DNA of 39,104 nucleotides, from assembly GCA_008017265.1 (NCBI GenBank), contig SSHC01000024.1, positions 1 through 39,104 on the forward strand, in the 5' to 3' direction. The notes under the pieces were generated by a model. It saw only the letters and a list, made by a program, of their open reading frames with translations, did not search any database and was not told the origin of the DNA. Each line of letters starts with the position of its first letter. Position 1 is the first letter of the stretch. Shown in pieces: positions 25,418-32,883 of the stretch. The position numbers and the translations under genes were made by a program. This DNA comes from Aeromicrobium sp. GTDB lineage: Bacteria; Actinomycetota; Actinomycetes; Propionibacteriales; Nocardioidaceae.

Positions 25418-26776
25418 TTACTGGTTCCTCACTGTCTTGTCGTAGAGATTTTTCAGGCGACCTTGTGGGTCGTAGGTTTCGCGCAACGTGTCCAGTTGCC
25501 TCGTGCCATAGAGTCGGTCGAATTCGTCGTGCGGATAAAACGATTCGGAGTACAGGGACTTATGGCCGCCTAACCGGTCCACTTCACGTTCGATCATGCG
25601 GTTGAGTCGATGTGGTTCCGACTCTGCTGGAACTTCGACGGTTCCCCAGAAGCCGACGTTGACGTAGACCTCGCCCGGTTCGAGCGGATAGGTTGACCAG
25701 TCGCGCCCGGTGCGAAGTGGGCAGATCCACACGGGCCTCATGCCGATGTTGGTGTCGAACCAGTCAAGGAAGTCGGCCAAGCGGGCAACAGGTACCTCGA
25801 TGTCTTGAACTACGCGTTCTCGGCCCGCTATGCCTTTGAGTTTGTCGAGCACGCGGCGCGCGCCGATTCGAGAGTCGAGCGCGACGAGACGATGGTAGAC
25901 GTCAGACCGTCGCAAATGCCGCGGCCAAACTCTGCGGGCGATCGGGTTTTGCGCGCCGAACGCGCGCGAACACCAGAACCAGTCGGTGTCCCAACGCCAG
26001 AGATAGTCGTGCATGGTGAGCCGATCTCGCTGAATCTCCTGTACGGACTTGTAGTAGATCTTGTGACGCGTGTAGTCGCTGACCGGCCCGTTTTCGTTCG
26101 TGAAGTGGGCGAGGGTGAGATAGATTTCGCGGGGCGAGAACACAGTTCCATCGATCGCGTCCACCCGCACGCCCTGAAACTCGCCGGTTCGAGCAACCTC
26201 GTGAATGACAGCAGCCGCTTCGAGTGCGTTGGGCACCAGATGGTGGCGCAGTTCGACATAGTGGGTCGCGGGCTGCAGCGAGATTTGTAGTCGGACGGCG
26301 TAGCCGAGACTGCCATACGAGTTCGGAAACGCATTGAAGAGCGCCGCGTGTTCATTGGTGGGCGTGGCCGTGACGACGTCTCCAGAACCGGTCAACACAT
26401 CCATTTCGATCACTGACTCATGCGGCAGTCCGAGCCGAAGCGACGTCGATTCGATGCCAAGTCCGGTGACTGCTCCACCGAGTGTGATGGTGCGCAGTTG
26501 GGGCACGACGGTGGGAATGAGCCCGTGACGCAATGTCACGTCGACGAGGTGTTCGTACGTGCACATTCCTTGCACGTCTGCGATCTGTTTCTCGACATCG
26601 ATTGCGATGACGTCGGTCAGTCCGCTGACGTCGAGACCATGCGTTCGAGTGGTCTCACGCGGTCGAAACAGGTTCGATGTCTTTTTAGCGAGACGAACCT
26701 GCTGATCGGCTGGGATGCGCGCGTATGAGGCTTTGAGTCGTGCGACCGCGGCCTCGTGCTCGGCCCATGTGCACAT
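25418..26776 (-). CDS. FAD-binding oxidoreductase (TmsA-like, 10-methylene reductase)
   Basis: A 452-residue flavoprotein of the PCMH/GlcD-type FAD-binding family. The FAD domain spans about 30-205: RLAKKTSNLFRPR, LDVSGLTDVIAID, VVPQLRTITLGGAVTGLGIE, PHESVIEMDVLTGSG, FPNSYGSLGYAVRLQI. This is the pattern of mycobacterial Rv3719 and TmsA, which reduce the 10-methylene group made by the partner methyltransferase with NADPH. The adjacent CFA-type methyltransferase, two bases downstream, strongly supports that role. Start ATG 26776. Confidence 0.88.
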   Translation of the reverse strand: MCTWAEHEAAVARLKASYARIPADQQVRLAKKTSNLFRPRETTRTHGLDVSGLTDVIAIDVEKQIADVQGMCTYEHLVDVTLRHGLIPTVVPQLRTITLGGAVTGLGIESTSLRLGLPHESVIEMDVLTGSGDVVTATPTNEHAALFNAFPNSYGSLGYAVRLQISLQPATHYVELRHHLVPNALEAAAVIHEVARTGEFQGVRVDAIDGTVFSPREIYLTLAHFTNENGPVSDYTRHKIYYKSVQEIQRDRLTMHDYLWRWDTDWFWCSRAFGAQNPIARRVWPRHLRRSDVYHRLVALDSRIGARRVLDKLKGIAGRERVVQDIEVPVARLADFLDWFDTNIGMRPVWICPLRTGRDWSTYPLEPGEVYVNVGFWGTVEVPAESEPHRLNRMIEREVDRLGGHKSLYSESFYPHDEFDRLYGTRQLDTLRETYDPQGRLKNLYDKTVRNQ

Positions 26777-26826
26777 ATTTTCAGGCTAGCGACACTTTCG
26801 TGTACTCACCACTCAACGAAGGCGCG

Positions 26827-28467
26827 CTAACCGTTCTGCGCGATATGCCGTGCGGCAATTAGGCCAAAGACGGTGGCTGGCCCGAGCGTTGAACCGGGGC
26901 CCGGATATGTGTGCCCCATGACGGATGCCGAACAGTTGCCGGCGGCATAGAGCCCTTCAATCACGCTGCCGTCTTCTCGCAGGGCACGCGCATGCTCGTC
27001 GGTGAGGACGCCACCCTTGGTTCCAAGGTCTCCGATCACCAATTCGACGGCATCGAACGGTGCTTTTTCGAGGGGACCGAGGTTAGGGTTCGGGCGCACG
27101 CCCGGATCGGAGTAATAACGATCGTAGGCAGAGTTCCCGCGACCAAAGTCGCCGTCGATCCCGGTCTTAGCGAACCCGTTGAACCGGTCGACAGTCTCGC
27201 GCAGGGCATTTGGTTCGATACCGATTTTGGTCGCGAGTTCTTCGATCGTGTCCGCTTCGGCATAGTGCCCTTGGGCGGTGAGTATCTTTTTCACGCCGGG
27301 CACCAACAGGTAGTTGCGCAGGTAGCGACGATGGCGCTTGTCGGCGATCATCCACCAGCGACCGGTGATGTTGTGTTCGAGCATGTGGTGTCCGATGTCG
27401 ATGTACGACTCCGCCTCGTTGGCGAAGCGTTTTCCTTGGTCGTCCACGATGATCGAATAGGGCATTGCGCGTTCACCGACAAGGAACGACGGGTCCTCAA
27501 CGCCCGGGTTGGCTGAAATCACTGAAGCACCCCACCAGGCGTCCTCCATAAGTTCGAGGGCAGCTCCGTGGCGTTCGGCGATCTCAATCGGTAGACCGAG
27601 GTTCGTGAGCACTCCGGATAGCGCCCCTTCGATGCCTTGTAGCGCTTTGCGCTTTTCGCGGTTTCCGTCGAATCCACCCGAGCCGAGGATCACTCCTTTG
27701 CGCGCACGAATGGTGACATCGGTTCCCTTGTGGGTCGCTTTGACCCCGACGACGCGATCGTTCTCGATGATGAGGTCGGTCATGGGTGTTTCGAGCAGCA
27801 GTTCGGCACTTCCGTTGACAACCGCTGCGCGCAAGAGTGAGCCGGTGAACGCCACGCCGATGCCGCCGAGAATGCCTTTGCCTGTGAGCAAGCCACGGAG
27901 GGTGCGCAACACGAGTTGTACGCCACGTTTGAAACCGCTCACCGTGACAAACGCACGACTTAGGAGCCACACGTCGTCGGTCATGATCGGTAGCGCGGCC
28001 GCTGAAGCCATGGACTTACGCCAAGAGCCGAGCGGCTTGAGCCCGATGGGATACATTTCAAGAGCACGGCCGATCTTGCCACCGGGAAGTTCTGGATAGT
28101 AGTCGGCATAATCGCGGGCGCGCACGAGTTTGATGCCGTACTTTTGGCAAGTTGTAACCCAATCTTCGACCCCGTCAACGAACGCTTCCTGGCGGGCCGG
28201 ACTAGTGGCACGATATTCGTTCTTGGCAGTGGCAGCGAGGTAGGTGAGCGCTTCTTCGCGTGAGTCACCTGCGCCTTCTTGACGCATGAGCGGGTTGTTC
28301 GGCAGCCACATTCCACCGCCAGATTTGTTGGAGTTGCCTCCCCACTTGGCGCTGCTTTCAATCATGACCGCTGAGAGTCCTGCGTCATGGGCACCTAGGG
28401 CCGCTGCGAGTGCGGCGCCGCCGCTACCGACGATGACGACATCGTATTCACGATCGAATTTGTTCAC
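26827..28467 (-). CDS. FAD-dependent dehydrogenase, 3-ketosteroid-Delta1-dehydrogenase-like
   Basis: A 546-residue flavoprotein of the fumarate-reductase/KstD family. It shows the FAD fingerprint VVIVGSGGAALAAALGAHDA (about 10-29), DYYPELPGGKIGRALEM (position of the KstD Tyr119 region), PYSIIVDDQGKRFANEA, and the C-terminal TYPGPGSTLGPA, which retains the catalytic Tyr-x3-Gly of KstD enzymes. These remove 1alpha/2beta hydrogens from 3-ketosteroids; a related substrate is possible. The GTG at 28467 is chosen because ggagg lies 7 bases upstream; a TTG at 28473 would be too close to it. A TetR-type operator sits immediately upstream and a TetR gene precedes it on the same strand. Confidence 0.88.
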   Translation of the reverse strand: MNKFDREYDVVIVGSGGAALAAALGAHDAGLSAVMIESSAKWGGNSNKSGGGMWLPNNPLMRQEGAGDSREEALTYLAATAKNEYRATSPARQEAFVDGVEDWVTTCQKYGIKLVRARDYADYYPELPGGKIGRALEMYPIGLKPLGSWRKSMASAAALPIMTDDVWLLSRAFVTVSGFKRGVQLVLRTLRGLLTGKGILGGIGVAFTGSLLRAAVVNGSAELLLETPMTDLIIENDRVVGVKATHKGTDVTIRARKGVILGSGGFDGNREKRKALQGIEGALSGVLTNLGLPIEIAERHGAALELMEDAWWGASVISANPGVEDPSFLVGERAMPYSIIVDDQGKRFANEAESYIDIGHHMLEHNITGRWWMIADKRHRRYLRNYLLVPGVKKILTAQGHYAEADTIEELATKIGIEPNALRETVDRFNGFAKTGIDGDFGRGNSAYDRYYSDPGVRPNPNLGPLEKAPFDAVELVIGDLGTKGGVLTDEHARALREDGSVIEGLYAAGNCSASVMGHTYPGPGSTLGPATVFGLIAARHIAQNG

Positions 28468-28483
28468 GGTCAAACCTCCTCAT

Positions 28484-28503
28484 ACCGGACACATTTGTCC
28501 GGT
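28484..28503 (-). promoter_or_regulatory. TetR-type operator upstream of the KstD-like gene
   Basis: ACCGGACA-catt-TGTCCGGT is a perfect 8-bp inverted repeat with 4-nt spacer, 17 bp upstream of the GTG start and adjacent to the ribosome-binding site. Size and position fit a repressor site for the TetR encoded just upstream (28618-29157). Confidence 0.75.
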
Positions 28504-28617
28504 TCTTAAAGAGTGACTCACGTCATGACCGTTGGCAAGAGGTTGTTTCGACGTTGATTGCGCTTTACCCACCCGCGTCCGTACACGGAAGCGCGAGCTA
28601 CCGCGCGTCCGCGGTGC

Positions 28618-29157
28618 TTATGGGACCGTTACGCCAATGAGGGCCCAGGCGCGTCGGGCAACTTCAGCCCGCTTCTCGATCGGTGCAGTTGCGGTAGCGG
28701 ACGCGACCATCCCCAAACCGAGCAAAAAATCATCGCGTGACGCGAAAGGAATCGCCGCTGAATCGGCGCGTTCCATCACCAGTTCGGCGACGCGATCGGC
28801 GAGGTTTGAAGCCTCAACGGTGCGCGGCCCCGTCAACATCAGGTGCACAAACGCGGCCGAATTGATGAGGTGTTCGGTCAACAAGGCCAACAAGTCACCT
28901 GCTGAAGCGCTCTCGTCTGCGAAAAGTTCTTCGAAGTCACGGACGTTGTCTTCAAAAACTGCCATCGCCAGACTGCGCCGGTCCGGGAAATGACGATAGA
29001 GACTCCCTTGCCCCACCCCTGCATGTTGAGCGATCGCGTTGAGGGGAACGTCTAAACCACGAGATTCAAAAAGGAAGCGCGCAGAGGCTAACAGCGCCGC
29101 CCGATTCGCCGGACCGGCACCGCGCCCACCGTTCTTCTTGCGCGCATCAACACTCAC
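28618..29157 (-). CDS. TetR/AcrR family transcriptional regulator
   Basis: A 179-residue regulator. The N-terminal HTH spans about 20-65 (AALLASARFLFESRGLDVPL, then IAQHAGVGQGSLYRHFPDR), the standard TetR DNA-binding domain. The helical C-terminal ligand domain (FVHLMLTGPRT segment) resembles the YcdC/TetR_C group. The start is a GTG. It lies 150 bp upstream of the KstD-like gene on the same strand, with a perfect palindrome between, so it most likely represses that gene in response to its substrate. Ligand unknown. Confidence 0.92.
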   Translation of the reverse strand: MSVDARKKNGGRGAGPANRAALLASARFLFESRGLDVPLNAIAQHAGVGQGSLYRHFPDRRSLAMAVFEDNVRDFEELFADESASAGDLLALLTEHLINSAAFVHLMLTGPRTVEASNLADRVAELVMERADSAAIPFASRDDFLLGLGMVASATATAPIEKRAEVARRAWALIGVTVP

Positions 29158-29211
29158 GCAACCACTCTAACGATGCCACGAAGTTGGCCCCGGGTTCACG
29201 ATCACTTCAGT

Positions 29212-29898
29212 TCAGTCGATCAACCAAACAATCGCTTCTGAGGCTTGAGCACTCTCGACTCGTACAGTGCCTCCGGCCAAGTTCTCCCATTGATCGCCTT
29301 GCGCCATCGCGGCCCCGTTGATGACAACATTCCCAGACGTTACGAGAATGAGATGCGCACCAACGGCATCGATGTCAATTGGATTCGCACTATTGACTTT
29401 CAACACGAAAACTCTCGCATTGGCATCAACTTCAGGGCCCGCGTGCAGGCCGGGTTCGGTCGGGATTTCAAGACTGCCGTACCGAGGCGTGGATCCTTCA
29501 ATTGCGCGCACCATCATTTGCACGAACACGAGTGGCTCAGTGTCTGAGGCGTTCACTTCGCTGTGAGTCACGCCCGCGCCCGCGTTGAGGTGTTGGAGCG
29601 TTCCCGGCGTGATGTTGCCGCCAAAGCCAGTGGAGTCTTCGTGGGCAAGCGTTCCCGTGAGCACCCAGGTGAGGATATCTACGCCCGCATGCTTGTGCGG
29701 TTCGTAGCCGGCGCCAGGCGCGAGACGTTCTTCGTTGATCGCCATGATGGGCCCGAAGTTGATACGAGCCGGGTCATAGTGATTTCCGAACGAGAACGAG
29801 TGCCACGTTTTTTTGCCTTCAGCTTCAATCCGGGTGCAGAACCGGTCGGCGGCGCGGCGGATCTCTGGTGGGGTGTCTGGTGCGATGGAGTCAGGCAT
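29212..29898 (-). CDS. Pirin family protein
   Basis: A 228-residue bicupin of the pirin family. The N-terminal cupin carries the metal-binding pattern EPHKHAGVDILTWVLTGTLAH (about 67-87) with NAGAGVTHSE near 107-116. Family members bind Fe or Zn, and some (YhhW) act as quercetin 2,3-dioxygenases or redox sensors. The ATG at 29898 lies inside the end of the metallopeptidase gene (8-base overlap), so the two are co-translated; the longer frame upstream is the shadow of that gene. Confidence 0.9.
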   Translation of the reverse strand: MPDSIAPDTPPEIRRAADRFCTRIEAEGKKTWHSFSFGNHYDPARINFGPIMAINEERLAPGAGYEPHKHAGVDILTWVLTGTLAHEDSTGFGGNITPGTLQHLNAGAGVTHSEVNASDTEPLVFVQMMVRAIEGSTPRYGSLEIPTEPGLHAGPEVDANARVFVLKVNSANPIDIDAVGAHLILVTSGNVVINGAAMAQGDQWENLAGGTVRVESAQASEAIVWLID

Positions 29899-30241
29899 AG
29901 CCGAGTTCATCCAATCTGTCGTCGTCGATCCCAAAATGGTGGGCGATTTCATGCACCACGGTGATCCGCACTTCCCTGAGCAAATCGTCTTCAGTTTCGC
30001 AGGCCGCCACGAGTGGGTTCCGGAACACAAGGATTCGGTCAGGCAGAACGCCTGAATAGGTGTCGCCGCGTTCCGTGAGTGGGATTCCGTCATACAGCCC
30101 CAGGAGGTGCGGTTCCTCAGTCGGTGGGTTGTCTTCGATAAAGAGTGCGACGTTCGCCATATGAGCTTTGATCGCTTCGGGGATCCCCTCAAGAGCTTCG
30201 ACAACGAGCTCTTCGAAACGATCCTCGCTGACGTCGAACAT
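29891..30241 (-). CDS. Minimal zinc metallopeptidase family protein
   Basis: A 116-residue protein with the zincin motif VVHEIAHHFGIDDDRLDELGY (about 95-115; HExxH with a downstream Asp/Glu). It belongs to the small possibly-secreted/minimal-MMP (DUF1025-like) family common in Actinobacteria. The N-terminal half (FEELVVEALEGIPE) is typical. There is no signal peptide, so it should act in the cytosol; substrates are unknown. It overlaps pirin by 8 bases and lies 64 bp from tRNA-Glu on the opposite strand. Confidence 0.88.
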   Translation of the reverse strand: MFDVSEDRFEELVVEALEGIPEAIKAHMANVALFIEDNPPTEEPHLLGLYDGIPLTERGDTYSGVLPDRILVFRNPLVAACETEDDLLREVRITVVHEIAHHFGIDDDRLDELGYA

Positions 30242-30305
30242 GCGTTAATCGTATGCCGATGTGCGAACTCGGCTGGGTATCCGCTATGCTGTTTTTCGCT
30301 CCAAG

Positions 30306-30378
30306 GCCCCCATCGTCTAGCGGCCTAGGACGCTGCCCTTTCACGGCAGTAGCACGGGTTCGAATCCCGTTGGGGGTG
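30306..30378 (+). tRNA. tRNA-Glu (anticodon UUC)
   Basis: A 73-nt cloverleaf with acceptor gccccca/tgggggt (G1-U72 typical for Glu), anticodon loop ctttcac (UUC), T-arm acggg-ttcgaat-cccgt and discriminator G. No encoded CCA. Confidence 0.97.
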
Positions 30379-30385
30379 CAAGTCG

Positions 30386-30435
30386 AAAGCCCCGTCACCA
30401 CAGTCAAGAACTGGTGTGGCGGGGCTTTATTTTTT
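30386..30435 (+). terminator. Intrinsic terminator of tRNA-Glu
   Basis: aaagccccg...cggggcttt forms a long stem extended by caccac/gtggtg-like pairing, followed by attttttgc. Directly downstream of tRNA-Glu and upstream of the HTH gene. Confidence 0.88.
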
Positions 30436-30471
30436 GCTCAAGAAAAATCTCACGTCATGCGATGCACTCTA

Positions 30472-30487
30472 TTGAGTACACTATCAA
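30472..30487 (+). promoter_or_regulatory. Possible -10 and operator of the HTH/NTase module
   Basis: TTGA-N8-TCAA (30472-30487) encloses TACACT (30477-30482), a plausible -10 hexamer 6 bases before the GTG at 30489. This geometry would give a leaderless mRNA, common in Actinobacteria, with autorepression by the HTH protein. Inference only. Confidence 0.35.
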
Positions 30488-30488
30488 G

Positions 30489-30800
30489 GTGGATGCCAAA
30501 CAATTTGTCACCGAACTACTCGCGAAAAGCAAGCTGAGTAAAACTGAACTCAGCAGCCGCTCAGGCGTCAGTCGTGCCCTCATCGATGATTACCTCAAAG
30601 GGCGGAAACAGCCCACAGTCGGTCAACTCAACCGCCTCGTCAAAGCTGCCAACATGGCTGCTGAACTGAAAGTTCACCCAAAACCTCGACCGCTCCCCCA
30701 AGCGTTTGTCGAAGTACTCGAACTTGGCGAACTCTTCGAGTCTGCCAAGCCTCGCGAGCCACTTCCTGATCTCTCGAAAACTTGGCGGGGGGCAGCATGA
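30489..30800 (+). CDS. XRE-type HTH protein, likely antitoxin of a nucleotidyltransferase module
   Basis: A protein of about 103 residues with an HTH at about 14-45 (KLSKTELSSRSGVSRALIDDYLKGRKQPT), followed by a C-terminal extension (FVEVLELGELFE) that may wrap the partner. The start is uncertain: GTG 30489 sits 6 bases after a -10-like TACACT and gives the cleanest domain boundary, while an ATG at 30462 is possible; neither has a Shine-Dalgarno. Its TGA overlaps the ATG of the nucleotidyltransferase gene (ATGA), the tight coupling typical of toxin-antitoxin pairs. DNA binding and antitoxin role are inferred from this arrangement. Confidence 0.82.
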   Translation: MDAKQFVTELLAKSKLSKTELSSRSGVSRALIDDYLKGRKQPTVGQLNRLVKAANMAAELKVHPKPRPLPQAFVEVLELGELFESAKPREPLPDLSKTWRGAA

Positions 30801-31387
30801 GCGAGGAACTGACGAGCACGCTACTTCGAAAACTGGCGACGCTAACTCAAGCACTCGGCGCAGCGGACTTTGCTCATGCCATTGGCGGTGGAATCGCCCT
30901 GGCATTCCACGCTAACCCCCGCTTCACCAACGACATCGACATCAACATCGCAGTCGATCCGACCCAAATCGACGAACTCATCGCGGCGCTACCCGCTCAG
31001 ATCGTGGTCACTCCCGAAAACGTCGACGCTCTACGACGCGACAAACAAGTTCGGTTGCGCTGGCCCAACGACGGGCAGGAAGTCGTGCAGGGCACTCCCA
31101 TCGACATCTTCTTGCCGGCTCACCCCACTTTTCACTCCCGACTCGATGAGCGAGCTGAACCCGTTTCTTTGGGCGGGCTGACGTTCCGGATCGTGAGTGC
31201 GACTGATTTGACCATCCTCAAGGCACTGTTCGACCGCTCCAAAGATTGGGTCGATATCGAAGACATGCTCCGTCACGGCAGTGTCGACGTCGACGAAGTC
31301 CTCAGTTGGCTAAGGGCGCTGCTCGGCGAAGCCGATACTCGCATCGCTCGCTTGCGCACTTTGGCAGACACAGTGGCCGAAACTTAA
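30797..31387 (+). CDS. Nucleotidyltransferase, AbiEii/MenT-like putative toxin
   Basis: A 196-residue protein of the DNA-polymerase-beta-like nucleotidyltransferase superfamily. The active-site pattern is AIGGGIALAFH (28-38) then RFTNDIDINI (42-51), with D46 and D48 as metal ligands, and a later KALFDRSKDWVDIEDML motif as in AbiEii-type toxins. Such toxins transfer nucleotides to tRNA or other acceptors and arrest growth. The ATG at 30797 (gggggg upstream, 4-base overlap with the HTH gene) is chosen over an upstream TTG. A third small gene follows after 3 bases, making a three-gene unit downstream of tRNA-Glu. Confidence 0.87.
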   Translation: MSEELTSTLLRKLATLTQALGAADFAHAIGGGIALAFHANPRFTNDIDINIAVDPTQIDELIAALPAQIVVTPENVDALRRDKQVRLRWPNDGQEVVQGTPIDIFLPAHPTFHSRLDERAEPVSLGGLTFRIVSATDLTILKALFDRSKDWVDIEDMLRHGSVDVDEVLSWLRALLGEADTRIARLRTLADTVAET

Positions 31388-31390
31388 GTC

Positions 31391-31663
31391 ATGGCCGCAC
31401 ACAAGATCCACACGCATGAACTCAGAACTGCGCTGGATCGGATCCTCGTTGCCGTTGAGAAAAGTCACGGTAGCGAATTAACTCTCGACGAGGACTACTA
31501 CTGGCATCTGCCCGTCGAAGATGCTCTCGACCTATCTGCGGAACCTAACATCACGGCAGTTGGCCAGGTCAGCGACGATCTCGCCGAAATCAAGCAACTT
31601 CTTCGTAACGATGAGCCTGTAGTAGCGATTTGGCATGACTTGCCCACCTTATTGGCGTGCTGA
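31391..31663 (+). CDS. Small third gene of the HTH/NTase module, unknown
   Basis: A 90-residue acidic protein, ATG three bases after the nucleotidyltransferase stop. Notable stretches are LDEDYYWHLPVEDALDLS (about 32-49) and GQVSDDLAEIKQLLRNDEPV (about 58-77), which look conserved in character; I do not know a named family. Its placement suggests an accessory, regulator or second neutralising factor for the module. It converges on the gene at 31706. Confidence 0.78.
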   Translation: MAAHKIHTHELRTALDRILVAVEKSHGSELTLDEDYYWHLPVEDALDLSAEPNITAVGQVSDDLAEIKQLLRNDEPVVAIWHDLPTLLAC

Positions 31664-31686
31664 GAGTGATCGAGAAAATGTCACTC
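31664..31686. terminator. Weak hairpin between convergent genes
   Basis: gagtga (31664-31669) and tcactc (31681-31686) pair across 11 nt directly after the stop of the small gene. No strong T-run follows. Low support. Confidence 0.3.
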
Positions 31687-31705
31687 CCGTGAAGCGGGGA
31701 ACTGC

Positions 31706-32011
31706 CTAGACCAGCGAAACACGCTGGGCACGCTTAGAGAATGCCCAGTTGGGGGTAGCACCGCCAGTCGCATGAATTGCCGTCCGAATACACGAATCGG
31801 CTTCCGCCGTCGCCGCATCAATATCGACGCCAAAAGAAACAACCTCGATCGTGATCACCCCGGACTTTGAATCAAGCGACACGGCTGGATCATGGATCCC
31901 ACAATCTGCCTTATCGAGACCAACCAATTCGGACATGACACGATCGCATTGGTTCGAAAGATCGCAATCACCTAGAACCGTAAAGTCGGCGGCATAATCA
32001 ATTTCAATCAC
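31706..32011 (-). CDS. Small hypothetical protein
   Basis: A 101-residue protein starting at a GTG with an excellent ribosome-binding site (aaggagg, 6 bases away); the longer upstream frame has no such support. The sequence alternates strands and helices (VIEIDYAADFTVLGD, SGVITIEVVSFGVDID, AEADSCIRTAIHATGG), suggesting a small alpha/beta fold. I do not recognise the family. It is divergent from the Fe-S repair gene with ~150 bp between. Confidence 0.75.
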   Translation of the reverse strand: MIEIDYAADFTVLGDCDLSNQCDRVMSELVGLDKADCGIHDPAVSLDSKSGVITIEVVSFGVDIDAATAEADSCIRTAIHATGGATPNWAFSKRAQRVSLV

Positions 32012-32165
32012 GACTGGCCTCCTTTTCGATAGCACGGCTGTCGATAGAGCCACTTTAGTGCGTTTTGAACGTATCGACTCCCGCTCGGGGCGAGATGGAA
32101 AGCGAACCAGCAGTCCGTGAAAAATCGGGTGCAGGCGGCGACCGGCCGAGGAGTAAACTGACGCT

Positions 32166-32873
32166 ATGACGGTAGATGTCAATAAACCCCTTGGCGATCT
32201 GGTCACGCAGAACCCGAATCGCGCCCCTATCTTTGACGAGCTGAAACTCGACTATTGCTGCAACGGCCACCGCACGCTCAGCGAAGCCGTCAGCACCGCG
32301 GGCCTCAATCTTGACGAGGTCGTCGCCACTCTCGATGCCACGCCAGCACCCGCCTCAAGCCACGAATCTGTTGGCGTTCCTGCCGAGAACAGCGCGCTGG
32401 CCCACGACATTGTCGACACTCACCACGCGTACATGTGGCAGGAAATGCCACGCCTCGCGGAACTCGTCGACAAGGTTCATAGGGTTCACGGTGAGAACCA
32501 TCCGGAACTCGCCAAGCTCAAAGAGCTCTACACCTATGCAGTCAGCGAACTCGATCCGCACATGACCAAAGAGGAACGCATCGTATTTCCGGCGATCTCG
32601 AAAATGGAGAAGGGCTCCCCCACAGGCATCAAGTCCTTCGCAGCACCAATCCAAGAGCTACGCGATGAGCACGATGAGGTCGGCCGAGTGCTGAAGGAAA
32701 TGCGTGACATCACCAACGATTACGCGGTGCCTGAAGATGCCTGCGGCTCGTACCGAATGATGCTCGATGGCCTCGAAACTATGGAGCGCGATCTGCACTC
32801 GCATATTCACAAAGAGAACAATGTGTTGTTCCCCCGCGTGTTGGAACTGGAACAACAACTAGCTGAGGGTTGA
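32166..32873 (+). CDS. Iron-sulfur cluster repair di-iron protein (Ric/YtfE/ScdA family)
   Basis: A 235-residue protein. The N-terminal ScdA_N/DUF542 domain has PLGDLVTQNPNRAPIFDEL and DYCCNGHRTL (about 29-38; usual form DYCCGGKRT). The rest is a hemerythrin-like four-helix bundle with HHAYMWQEMPRL (H84), HGENHPEL, HMTKEERIVFP, EHDEVGR and HSHIHKENNVLFPR, giving the His/Glu ligands of a di-iron site. Such proteins repair Fe-S clusters after NO or oxidative damage. gaggag lies about 12 bases before the ATG. The next gene, gluQ, starts 10 bp downstream. Confidence 0.93.
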   Translation: MTVDVNKPLGDLVTQNPNRAPIFDELKLDYCCNGHRTLSEAVSTAGLNLDEVVATLDATPAPASSHESVGVPAENSALAHDIVDTHHAYMWQEMPRLAELVDKVHRVHGENHPELAKLKELYTYAVSELDPHMTKEERIVFPAISKMEKGSPTGIKSFAAPIQELRDEHDEVGRVLKEMRDITNDYAVPEDACGSYRMMLDGLETMERDLHSHIHKENNVLFPRVLELEQQLAEG

Positions 32874-32883
32874 TACTGGGCGG

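Noticed and set aside
29899-30204. N-terminal extension of pirin
   Set aside because: It is the metallopeptidase gene read in another frame; pirin proper starts at MPDSIAP.
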